Assembly (NCBI RefSeq): GCF_003369915.1
Contig: NW_022881603.1
Coordinates: 7,361,249-7,425,248, forward strand
Source: Drosophila miranda
Lineage: Eukaryota; Arthropoda; Insecta; Diptera; Drosophilidae
Reading direction: 5' to 3'
Length of the DNA stretch: 64,000 nt
Every line of letters starts with the position of its first letter. The first letter of the stretch is position 1. The notes beneath the pieces were generated by a model, which did no database searches, was not told the DNA's origin, and worked only from the letters and a program-made list of their open reading frames with translations. The position numbers and the translations under genes are program-made. Below are positions 1 through 8,446 of this stretch, piece after piece.

Positions 1-40
1 AAGAAAAAAGTTAGCGGCTTTTACTTGATCACCATACTTC
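1..40 (-). tRNA. trnS1: mt-tRNA-Ser(AGN), partial, NUMT copy 1
   Basis: Identical to the 5' part of the complete copy at 6117-6183. The window edge removes the 3' part. Confidence 0.8.
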
Positions 41-41
41 C

Positions 42-105
42 TTAATTGGAGTTAATTCTCAATTGTATCATTAACAGTGATAAGCCTCTTTTTGGCTTCA
101 ATTAA
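42..105 (-). tRNA. trnN: mt-tRNA-Asn, NUMT copy 1
   Basis: Acceptor arms TTAATTG and CAATTAA pair, and the anticodon loop carries GTT. It lies between tRNA-Ser and tRNA-Arg as in fly mtDNA. As nuclear DNA it is presumably inert. Confidence 0.85.
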
Positions 106-169
106 AGAATAAGGGTAAGATTACCTAAGATTAGGTCGAAACTAATTGCAATAAATCGCTTCATATTCT
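106..169 (-). tRNA. trnR: mt-tRNA-Arg, NUMT copy 1
   Basis: Acceptor AGAATAT pairs with the 3' TTATTCT arm, and the anticodon loop carries TCG. Abuts tRNA-Asn and tRNA-Ala. Confidence 0.85.
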
Positions 170-233
170 AAGGTAGATTGAATATTCAATACTTTTTGAA
201 TGCAAATCAAATGTTATAATTAATTACAACCCT
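170..233 (-). tRNA. trnA: mt-tRNA-Ala, NUMT copy 1
   Basis: Starts AGGGTTG and carries anticodon TGC. Located between tRNA-Arg and ND3 as in fly mtDNA. Confidence 0.85.
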
Positions 234-235
234 AA

Positions 236-589
236 TTAATTTGATCAGTTTAATATACCTTGATTTCATTCATGATAAAGTCCAATTAATAAAATTAAAA
301 TTAAAATAATTGAAGTAAAAGTTCAGATGAAAATATTTGAAAATTTTAAAATAATAATTATAGGTAAAATTAAAGCAATTTCTACATCAAAAATTAAAAA
401 AATAATAGTAATTAAAAAAAATCGAAGAGAAAAGGGTAATCGTGAAGATGATTTAAGGTCAAATCCACATTCAAACGGTGATCTTTTTTCTCGGTCAATT
501 AAAGCTTTTTTTGATAAAATTGAAGCTAAAAATATTACAATAGTAACAATTGTTAAAATTAATGAAGCAATTAAAATAATTGAAAAAAT
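236..589 (-). pseudogene. ND3: ND3 (NADH dehydrogenase subunit 3), NUMT copy 1
   Basis: This is 354 bp with an ATT start and TAA stop, the usual 117-codon fly ND3, a membrane subunit of respiratory complex I. The C-terminus reads EWNQGILNWSN. The frame is open in the mitochondrial code, but TGA codons would stop nuclear translation. It lies between tRNA-Ala and tRNA-Gly. The other copy is at 6429-6782 and differs by a few bases near the 3' end. Confidence 0.9.
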
Positions 590-590
590 T

Positions 591-653
591 ATCTACACTG
601 TTATTAACAGACTTTATGATTGAAAGTCAAATATACTTTTATATTATATAGAT
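591..653 (-). tRNA. trnG: mt-tRNA-Gly, NUMT copy 1
   Basis: Acceptor ATCTATA pairs with TGTAGAT, and it lies between ND3 and COX3. The anticodon loop reads CTTTCAA in both copies, where I would expect the TCC anticodon. This could be a mutation predating the duplication. Confidence 0.75.
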
Positions 654-665
654 ATTAATATTTAA

Positions 666-1454
666 TTAACCTCCTCATCAGTAAATTGTGATGTATAAAA
701 ATAATCAAACTACATCAACAAAATGTCAATATCAAGCTGCTGCTTCAAATCCAAAATGGTGATTTTTTGAAAAATGATTATTTAAATGACGCAATAAACA
801 TACAAGTAAAAAAGTTGTTCCAATTAAAACGTGAACTCCATGGAATCCTGTTGCTATATAAAATGTAGATCCATAAACTGAATCTGCAATTGTGAAAGGG
901 GCTTCAATATATTCATATGCTTGTAAAATAGTAAAATAAATACCTAATAATACAGTAAAAAATAACCCTTGAGTTGTTTGTGAATGGTTTCTTTCTATTA
1001 AACTATGATGAGCTCAAGTTACTGTAATTCCTGATGCCAATAAAATTGCTGTATTTAATAAAGGAATTTGAAATGGATTAAAAGAAATAATTCCTATAGG
1101 AGGTCATGAAGCTCCAATTTCAATAGCTGGAGATAGACTTCTATGGAAAAAAGCTCAAAAAAATCTTATAAAAAATAATACTTCTGACAAAATAAATAAA
1201 ATTATTCCTCATCGTAATCCAATAGTTACGGCGTAAGTATGTCATCCTTGATATGTTCCTTCTCGTGATACATCTCGTCATCATTGATAAACGGTTAAAA
1301 TAGTAATTACATTTCCTAAAAAAAATAAAGAAATATCATATTGATGAAATCATTTTACTATTCCTGAAACAGTAGTTATAGCACCAATTGCTCCTGTTAA
1401 AGGTCATGGGCTATAATCAACTAAATGAAATGGGTGATTTGAATGTGTAGACAT
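666..1454 (-). pseudogene. COX3: COX3 (cytochrome c oxidase subunit III), NUMT copy 1
   Basis: This is 789 bp with ATG start and TAA stop, the usual 262-codon length for flies. The N-terminus reads MSTHSNHPFHLVDYSPW and the C-terminus ends YWWGG. It encodes a membrane subunit of complex IV. No frameshift is seen in the mitochondrial code. As nuclear DNA it is a pseudogene because of its TGA-Trp codons. Confidence 0.92.
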
Positions 1455-1460
1455 TATCAA

Positions 1461-1889
1461 TTAATTTACTTCTCTAGAGCATAAAGCACTTAATACAGCA
1501 AATACATAAGATTGAATTATAGCAACAGCTGATTCAAGAACTAATAAAGCAATTTGAGCAATTAATAGAAATGTTACTAAAAAATACGACATAGAACGAC
1601 CAGTATTTCCTAATAAAGTTAATAATAAGTGTCCTGCAATTATATTAGCTGTTAATCGAACAGCTAAAGTTCCAGGTCGAATTACATTTCTGATAGTTTC
1701 AATACATACTATAAATGGTATTAAAATAGCTGGTGTTCCTTGGGGTACTAAATGGGCAAATATATGTTGTGTATGATTAATTCAACCGTAAAGTATAAAA
1801 CATAATCATAAAGGTAAAGCTAAAGAAAGAGTTAAAGTTAAGTGACTTGTTCTTGTAAAAATATATGGAAATAAACCTATAAAATTATT
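1461..1889 (-). pseudogene. ATP6: ATP6 3' part, cut by a copia-type element, copy 1
   Basis: Encodes the C-terminal part of ATP synthase subunit a, ending SSEVN with TAA. The upstream end is broken by the copia LTR at 1890 after the target bases TTATT (1885-1889). The missing 5' part of this copy is not in the window because the tandem-unit junction at 3197 intervenes. Confidence 0.9.
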
Positions 1890-2106
1890 TGTTGAACTTT
1901 GAAGTGTAACCATAATATGATCTGTCTGGCAACGCTAATTAACATAATGTACATGAACAGCGAGAGCCTCTGTTATCTCTCGTCTCTCCTATTCGTATGT
2001 AAGTACATATGTACACATGTCATCTCTTCAGTTCTGAATAAACCACTTATGAGCACAGACGCGTCGTTCTCTATTTAATACATGACAAAAGGCGCAATAC
2101 ACAATA
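1890..2106 (+). repeat. Copia element 1 LTR, left duplicate
   Basis: A 217-bp copy of the LTR at 8083-8299. It starts TGTTGAAC and ends ACAATA, directly followed by the primer site. Confidence 0.88.
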
Positions 2107-2253
2107 GGTTATGGGCCCAGATCACCGAAAGATCGGGCGTTTATTAAAAACAATTAAAAAACCGTGGTAGAACTGGAAGTTAATATTTTGTTTGATGCAA
2201 TTGCAAATGAATCGTGCACCAGTTAGAAAGTGGCGTGTAGCAATTAAAACAAA

Positions 2254-3197
2254 ATGAGTGTGTCTCTGCAAATTGAAAAATTGGGGGAAGACAATTACGA
2301 TGTGTGGTCTATGTCCATGCGTAGTGTATTGATCACAACGGATTTGTGGACATATGTAAGTGGTAAAACCGAAAGGCCACAGGAGGAAGCAGCAGGAACA
2401 CAGGAACACTTGGCACAGTGGGACAAGGCTGATCAAAAGGCGTTGGCATGTATTATATTAAATGTAAAAGCAACGCAGTTGATGCACATAAAGTCGTGCA
2501 CAACGTCGAAGCAGGCGTGGCAAAAATTACGCGATGTACATGTGTCAGTGGGACCAGTGCGAAAGGTACAGTTATACCAAAAACTTTTGCGGCAAAATAT
2601 GCAAAACGGTGATAACGTGGTACAATATGTAAATTCTTTCGTGGAAATTACTGAAAAGTTAGCCGAGCTAAATATCGACATTTAAGACGAGCTAAAAGTA
2701 ATAATGTTGTGGTCGAGCTTGCCCAGCGGTTGGGAAAATTTCGTCGTGGCGATAGAAACACGCGACAGTCTGCCGCCGTTCGAAACGGTAAAGTAAAAAT
2801 ACTTGAAGAAGGAGCACGTAAAGACGAAAGAGACGATCGTGAGCTTGCTGTACAGGCAGTGTACGCACACACACAGACTCAAAGAAACGGTGCGCGTTCG
2901 AAGAATTACGGCGCCAGTCGAAAAGACATCAAACGAGACGGCCAGAAATCCAACGAGCATCGCGAGTTTCGAGGAAAATGCTACAAATGTAAACAAAGCG
3001 GGCACCGCGCATCCGAGTGCAAAAGCAACAAAGATAATACGAAAGAGTGCGTAAGGGATGAAAAATCAAACTGTTTAATGCACAGCTGCGTTGTTAAGCA
3101 GCGAAAAAATTCTTGGTGTATCGACAGTGGGGCAACATCGCATATGTGTTGTAATAAAAATTTGTTTGAAACCTTTAATAAGAAAAACACAACCATA
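2254..3197 (+). pseudogene. copia-type gag / protease start, disrupted
   Basis: Begins MSVSLQIEKLGEDNYDVW, the N-terminal style of copia Gag (nucleocapsid precursor). A zinc knuckle CYKCKQSGHRASEC and the aspartic protease motif DSGATSH follow in another frame. It is interrupted by TAA at 2683 and a frameshift near 2790, and is truncated at 3197. Copy 2 (8447 onward) carries CAA where this one has the 2683 stop. Confidence 0.85.
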
Positions 3198-4166
3198 TTT
3201 TTAATTTTAGGTTGAGGTTATCAACCTGAACGTTTACAGGCTGGTGTTTATTTATTATTTTACACTTTATTAGTTTCTTTACCTATATTAATTGGTATTT
3301 TTTATGTGATAAATGAAGTAAATTCAATAAATTTTTATTTAATAAATAATTATATATTTAATTATGATTTATTATATTTTTGAATATTGTGTGCTTTTTT
3401 AGTAAAAATACCTATGTTTTTAGTTCATTTATGATTGCCAAAAGCCCACGTTGAAGCCCCTGTTTTAGGTTCTATAGTTTTGGCTGGAATTATATTAAAA
3501 TTAGGAGGTTACGGTTTGTTACGGGTTATTTCGTTTCTTCAATTAATAAATTTAAAATATAGATTTATTTGAATTAGAATTAGTTTAGTAGGTGGTGTTT
3601 TAGTAAGATTAATTTGTTTACGACAAACTGATTTAAAAGCTTTAATTGCTTATTCTTCAGTTGCTCATATAGAAATTGTATTAGCTGGTCTTTTAACAAT
3701 AACTTATTGAGGGTTATGTGGTTCATACACATTAATAATTGCTCATGGGCTTTGTTCTTCCGGATTATTTTGTTTAGCTAATGTATCTTATGAACGTTTA
3801 GGTAGACGAAGTTTATTAATTAATAAAGGGTTATTAAATTTTATACCTGCTATAACATTATGATGATTTTTATTAAGTTCAGCTAATATGGCAGCTCCTC
3901 CTACATTAAATTTATTAGGAGAAATTTCTTTATTAAATAGAATTGTTTCTTGATCATGATTAACAATAATTATATTATCATTTTTATCATTTTTTAGAGC
4001 AGCTTACACTTTATATTTATATTCTTTTAGTCAACATGGAAAATTATTTTCTGGTGTAAATTCTTTTAGAGGAGGGAAAATTCGTGAATATTTATTAATA
4101 ATTTTACATTGATTACCTCTAAATTTATTAATTTTAAGAAGAGATTCATGTATATTATGATTATAA
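3198..4166 (+). pseudogene. ND4: ND4, 5'-truncated, NUMT
   Basis: Encodes the C-terminal two-thirds of NADH dehydrogenase subunit 4 (complex I). It reads [14 protein letters not shown] at the start and ends DSCMLWL then TAA at 4164-4166. The first part is missing at the tandem junction. The mitochondrial frame appears open. tRNA-His follows with no gap. Confidence 0.9.
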
Positions 4167-4231
4167 ATTTAAATAGTTTAATAAAAATACTAATTTGTGG
4201 TGTTAGTGATATGAAATAATTCATTTTAGAT
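4167..4231 (+). tRNA. trnH: mt-tRNA-His, NUMT
   Basis: Acceptor ATTTAAA pairs with TTTAGAT including a G-U, and the anticodon is GTG. It lies between ND4 and ND5 as in flies. Confidence 0.88.
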
Positions 4232-4232
4232 C

Positions 4233-5964
4233 GTGAAATATTTATCAATTTGTAGAATTAGATTTGTTAATTTAATTTCTATTAGATTATGTTGTTTTTT
4301 ATTAAGTTTATATTTTTTATTAAATAATATAGTTTATTTTATTGAATATGAATTGGTTTCGTTAAATTCTTTGAGAATTGTAATAACTTTATTATTCGAT
4401 TGAATAAGTTTATTATTCATATCTTTTGTTTTAATAATTGCTTCTTTAGTTATTTTTTATGGAAAAGAATATATAAGTAGAGATGAAAATATTAATCGAT
4501 TTATTATATTAGTTTTGATTGTTGTTTTATCAATAATAATGTTAATTATTAGTCCTAATTTAATTTGAATTTTTTGTGTTGAGATGGTTTAGGATTAGTT
4601 TCTTATTGTTTAGTTATTTATTTTTAAAATGTAAAATCTTATAATGCTGGTATATTAACAGCATTATCAAATCGTGTGGGAGATGTAGCTTTATTGTTAG
4701 CTATTGCCTGAATATTAAATTATGGGAGTTGAAATTATATTTTTTATTTAGAAGTTATAAAAAATGATTATGAAATATTAATAATTGGGTTTTTAGTTAT
4801 ATTAGCTTCTATAACTAAAAGAGCTCAGATTCCTTTTTCATCTTGATTACCAGCTGCTATGGCTGCTCCTACTCCTGTTTCTGCGTTGGTTCATTCTTCT
4901 ACTTTGGTTACAGCTGGGGTATATCTTTTAATTCGGTTTAATATTTTATTAAGAACTTCTTGATTAGGTCAATTATTATTATTATTATCTGGTTTAACTA
5001 TATTTATAGCTGGTTTAGGGGCTAATTTTGAATTTGATTTGAAAAAAATTATTGCTTTATCAACTCTTAGACAATTAGGATTAATAATAAGAATTCTTTC
5101 TATAGGATTTTATAAATTAGCTATATTTCATTTATTAACTCATGCATTATTTAAGGCTTTATTATTTATATGTGCAGGTGCTATTATTCACAATATAAAT
5201 AATTCTCAAGATATTCGTTTAATAGGAGGTTTAAGAATTCATATGCCTTTGACTTCTGCTTGTTTTAATGTTTCTAATTTAGCTTTATGTGGAATACCAT
5301 TTTTAGCTGGATTTTATTCAAAAGATATAATTTTAGAAATTGTCATAATTAGTAATAATCATTTATTTTCATTTTTTTTATTTTTTTTCTACAGGGTTAA
5401 CTGTTAGTTATTCTTTTCGGTTCGTTTACTATTCAATAACTGGTGATTTAAATTGTGGTAGTTTAAATATATTAAATGATGAAAGATGAATTATATTACG
5501 TGGTATAATAGGGTTATTAATTATAAGAATTATTGGGGGTAGAATATTAAATTGATTAATTTTTCCTTACCCTTATATAATTTGTTTACCTTTATCAATA
5601 AAATTATTAACATTATTTGTTTGTATTTTTGGGGGATTATTAGGTTATTTAATTTCTTTAACTAAGTTATATAGTTTAAATAAATCTTTTATTTTTTATA
5701 ATTTTTCAACATTTTTAGGATCAATATGATTTATACCTTATATTAGAACTTATGGAATAATTTTTTATCCTTTAAATTATGGTCAAATTGTTGTAAAAAG
5801 TTTTGACCAAGGGTGATCAGAGTATTTTGGTGTTCAACATTTATATCAAAAATTAGTTAATTATTCTCAAATTTTATTTTTAATACATAATAATAGTTTA
5901 AAAATTTATTTAATATTATTTGTATTTTGAATCTTAATTTTATTTAATTTTTTATTATTTATTT
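4233..5964 (+). pseudogene. ND5: ND5, frameshifted, NUMT
   Basis: Encodes NADH dehydrogenase subunit 5, the proton-pumping arm of complex I. It starts at GTG with the fly-like N-terminus VKYLSICSISFVN. Lesions: an apparent one-base loss near 4571-4580, a Gln-to-TAA change near 4624, and a shift in the T-run near 5381-5390 just before the STGLTVSYSF segment. The core segment [20 protein letters not shown] is preserved. Length is close to the fly gene. tRNA-Phe follows. Confidence 0.92.
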
Positions 5965-6030
5965 ATTCAAATAGCTTATATTTAGAGTATGAAACTGAAG
6001 ATGTTATGGAGATAAATTTATCTTTGAATA
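5965..6030 (+). tRNA. trnF: mt-tRNA-Phe, NUMT
   Basis: Begins ATTCAAATAG and ends CTTTGAATA with a paired acceptor and anticodon GAA. Follows ND5 as in flies. Confidence 0.88.
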
Positions 6031-6049
6031 TAGTGAATTAATTTTAGTA

Positions 6050-6115
6050 ATTTATAAAAAAAAATTATTTTATATTTACAATGAAAATGTAATGTTTTTA
6101 TTAAACTATATAAAC
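6050..6115 (-). tRNA. trnE: mt-tRNA-Glu, NUMT
   Basis: Acceptor GTTTATA pairs with TATAAAT, and the anticodon is TTC. Located between tRNA-Phe and tRNA-Ser(AGN). Confidence 0.88.
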
Positions 6116-6116
6116 A

Positions 6117-6183
6117 GAAGTATAAATGGAATTTAACCATTAAAAGAAAAAAGTTAGCGGCTTTTACTTGATCACCATACTTC
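6117..6183 (-). tRNA. trnS1: mt-tRNA-Ser(AGN), NUMT copy 2
   Basis: Acceptor GAAGTAT pairs with ATACTTC, and the anticodon GCT lies in the loop. It has the D-arm-less form typical of this tRNA. Confidence 0.85.
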
Positions 6184-6184
6184 C

Positions 6185-6298
6185 TTAATTGGAGTTAATT
6201 CTCAATTGTATCATTAACAGTGATAAGCCTCTTTTTGGCTTCAATTAATTCTCAATTGTATCATTAACAGTGATAAGCCTCTTTTTGGCTTCAATTAA
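6185..6298 (-). pseudogene. trnN: mt-tRNA-Asn with internal 50-bp duplication, copy 2
   Basis: Same gene as 42-105, but bases 6195-6244 are repeated exactly at 6245-6294, which disrupts the cloverleaf. Copy 1 lacks the repeat, so this arose after the unit duplication or was lost from copy 1. Confidence 0.88.
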
Positions 6299-6362
6299 AG
6301 AATAAGGGTAAGATTACCTAAGATTAGGTCGAAACTAATTGCAATAAATCGCTTCATATTCT
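6299..6362 (-). tRNA. trnR: mt-tRNA-Arg, NUMT copy 2
   Basis: Identical in layout to 106-169, with anticodon TCG. Confidence 0.85.
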
Positions 6363-6426
6363 AAGGTAGATTGAATATTCAATACTTTTTGAATGCAAAT
6401 CAAATGTTATAATTAATTACAACCCT
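6363..6426 (-). tRNA. trnA: mt-tRNA-Ala, NUMT copy 2
   Basis: Identical in layout to 170-233, with anticodon TGC. Confidence 0.85.
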
Positions 6427-6428
6427 AA

Positions 6429-6782
6429 TTAATTTGATCAGTTTAATATACCTTGATTTCATTCATGATAAAGTCCAATTAATAAAATTAAAATAAAAAT
6501 AATTGAAGTAAAAGTTCAGATGAAAATATTAGAAAATTTTAAAATAATAATTATAGGTAAAATTAAAGCAATTTCTACATCAAAAATTAAAAAAATAATA
6601 GTAATTAAAAAAAATCGAAGAGAAAAGGGTAATCGTGAAGATGATTTAAGGTCAAATCCACATTCAAACGGTGATCTTTTTTCTCGGTCAATTAAAGCTT
6701 TTTTTGATAAAATTGAAGCTAAAAATATTACAATAGTAACAATTGTTAAAATTAATGAAGCAATTAAAATAATTGAAAAAAT
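6429..6782 (-). pseudogene. ND3: ND3, NUMT copy 2
   Basis: A 354-bp copy of complex I subunit 3, open in the mitochondrial code. It differs from the first copy by a few bases, for example near 6493 and 6531. Confidence 0.9.
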
Positions 6783-6783
6783 T

Positions 6784-6846
6784 ATCTACACTGTTATTAA
6801 CAGACTTTATGATTGAAAGTCAAATATACTTTTATATTATATAGAT
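6784..6846 (-). tRNA. trnG: mt-tRNA-Gly, NUMT copy 2
   Basis: Same sequence as 591-653, including the CTTTCAA anticodon loop. Confidence 0.75.
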
Positions 6847-6858
6847 ATTAATATTTAA

Positions 6859-7647
6859 TTAACCTCCTCATCAGTAAATTGTGATGTATAAAAATAATCA
6901 AACTACATCAACAAAATGTCAATATCAAGCTGCTGCTTCAAATCCAAAATGGTGATTTTTTGAAAAATGATTATTTAAATGACGCAATAAACATACAAGT
7001 AAAAAAGTTGTTCCAATTAAAACGTGTACTCCATGGAATCCTGTTGCTATATAAAATGTAGATCCATAAACTGAATCTGCAATTGTGAAAGGGGCTTCAA
7101 TATATTCATATGCTTGTAAAATAGTAAAATAAATACCTAATAATACAGTAAAAAATAACCCTTGAGTTGTTTGTGAATGGTTTCTTTCTATTAAACTATG
7201 ATGAGCTCAAGTTACTGTAATTCCTGATGCCAATAAAATTGCTGTATTTAATAAAGGAATTTGAAATGGATTAAAAGAAATAATTCCTATAGGAGGTCAT
7301 GAAGCTCCAATTTCAATAGCTGGAGATAGACTTCTATGGAAAAAAGCTCAAAAAAATCTTATAAAAAATAATACTTCTGACAAAATAAATAAAATTATTC
7401 CTCATCGTAATCCAATAGTTACGGCGTAAGTATGTCATCCTTGATATGTTCCTTCTCGTGATACATCTCGTCATCATTGATAAACGGTTAAAATAGTAAT
7501 TACATTTCCTAAAAAAAATAAAGAAATATCATATTGATGAAATCATTTTACTATTCCTGAAACAGTAGTTATAGCACCAATTGCTCCTGTTAAAGGTCAT
7601 GGGCTATAATCAACTAAATGAAATGGGTGATTTGAATGTGTAGACAT
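6859..7647 (-). pseudogene. COX3: COX3, NUMT copy 2
   Basis: A 789-bp copy of cytochrome oxidase subunit III, open in the mitochondrial code. One difference from copy 1 is seen near 7027. Confidence 0.92.
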
Positions 7648-7653
7648 TATCAA

Positions 7654-8082
7654 TTAATTTACTTCTCTAGAGCATAAAGCACTTAATACAGCAAATACAT
7701 AAGATTGAATTATAGCAACAGCTGATTCAAGAACTAATAAAGCAATTTGAGCAATTAATAGAAATGTTACTAAAAAATACGACATAGAACGACCAGTATT
7801 TCCTAATAAAGTTAATAATAAGTGTCCTGCAATTATATTAGCTGTTAATCGAACAGCTAAAGTTCCAGGTCGAATTACATTTCTGATAGTTTCAATACAT
7901 ACTATAAATGGTATTAAAATAGCTGGTGTTCCTTGGGGTACTAAATGGGCAAATATATGTTGTGTATGATTAATTCAACCGTAAAGTATAAAACATAATC
8001 ATAAAGGTAAAGCTAAAGAAAGAGTTAAAGTTAAGTGACTTATTCTTGTAAAAATATATGGAAATAAACCTATAAAATTATT
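7654..8082 (-). pseudogene. ATP6: ATP6 3' part, interrupted by copia element 1, copy 2
   Basis: The C-terminal half of ATP synthase subunit a. The gene continues at 19302-19552 on the other side of the retrotransposon, with TTATT duplicated at both edges (8078-8082 and 19302-19306). Confidence 0.92.
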
Positions 8083-8299
8083 TGTTGAACTTTGAAGTGT
8101 AACCATAATATGATCTGTCTGGCAACGCTAATTAACATAATGTACATGAACAGCGAGAGCCTCTGTTATCTCTCGTCTCTCCTATTCGTATGTAAGTACA
8201 TATGTACACATGTCATCTCTTCAGTTCTGAATAAACCACTTATGAGCACAGACGCGTCGTTCTCTATTTAATACATGAAAAAAGGCGCAATACACAATA
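8083..8299 (+). repeat. Copia element 1, 5' LTR
   Basis: Starts TGTTGAACTTTG and ends ACAATA, 217 bp. Compared with the 3' LTR it differs at the first base, near base 8, at the GAGCACAG/GAACACAG site and in the terminal A-run. Confidence 0.9.
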
Positions 8300-8313
8300 G
8301 GTTATGGGCCCAG
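8300..8313 (+). promoter_or_regulatory. Copia-type primer binding site
   Basis: GGTTATGGGCCCAG directly follows the LTR. Copia-group elements of Drosophila prime from an internally cut initiator tRNA-Met at this sequence. The same site follows the LTRs at 2106 and 22861. Confidence 0.8.
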
Positions 8314-8446
8314 ATCACCGAAAGATCGGGCGTTTATTAAAAACAATTAAAAAACCGTGGTAGAACTGGAAGTTAATATTTTGTTTGATGCAATTGCAAA
8401 TGAATCGTGCACCAGTTAGAAAGTGGCGTGTAGCAATTAAAACAAT

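Larger units (their letters stand above)
1..3197. repeat. Partial left copy of the tandem NUMT+copia unit
   Basis: This stretch matches 6144-9390, at offset 6143 and then 6193 after a 50-bp difference in tRNA-Asn, with roughly ten substitutions seen by eye. It includes mtDNA and the first 1.3 kb of the copia-type insertion. It stops abruptly in the copia protease region, where ND4 sequence begins. The shared copia insertion shows the duplication came after the retrotransposon landed. Confidence 0.9.
1890..3197 (+). mobile_element. 5' fragment of copia-type element 1 (duplicate)
   Basis: Holds the 5' LTR (1890-2106), the primer site beginning near 2107 (GGTTATGGGCCCAG, the copia-type internal tRNA-iMet primer), a leader, gag from ATG 2254, a CCHC knuckle and the start of the protease (CIDSGATSHMCC). 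It ends at the tandem junction with ND4. A TAA at 2683 and a frameshift near 2790 break the gag frame. Confidence 0.9.

Noticed and set aside
327..623. 98-codon plus-strand ORF, repeated at 6520-6816
   Set aside because: It is antisense to the ND3 and tRNA-Gly copies and rich in Lys/Ile from AT-rich mtDNA. Not a gene.
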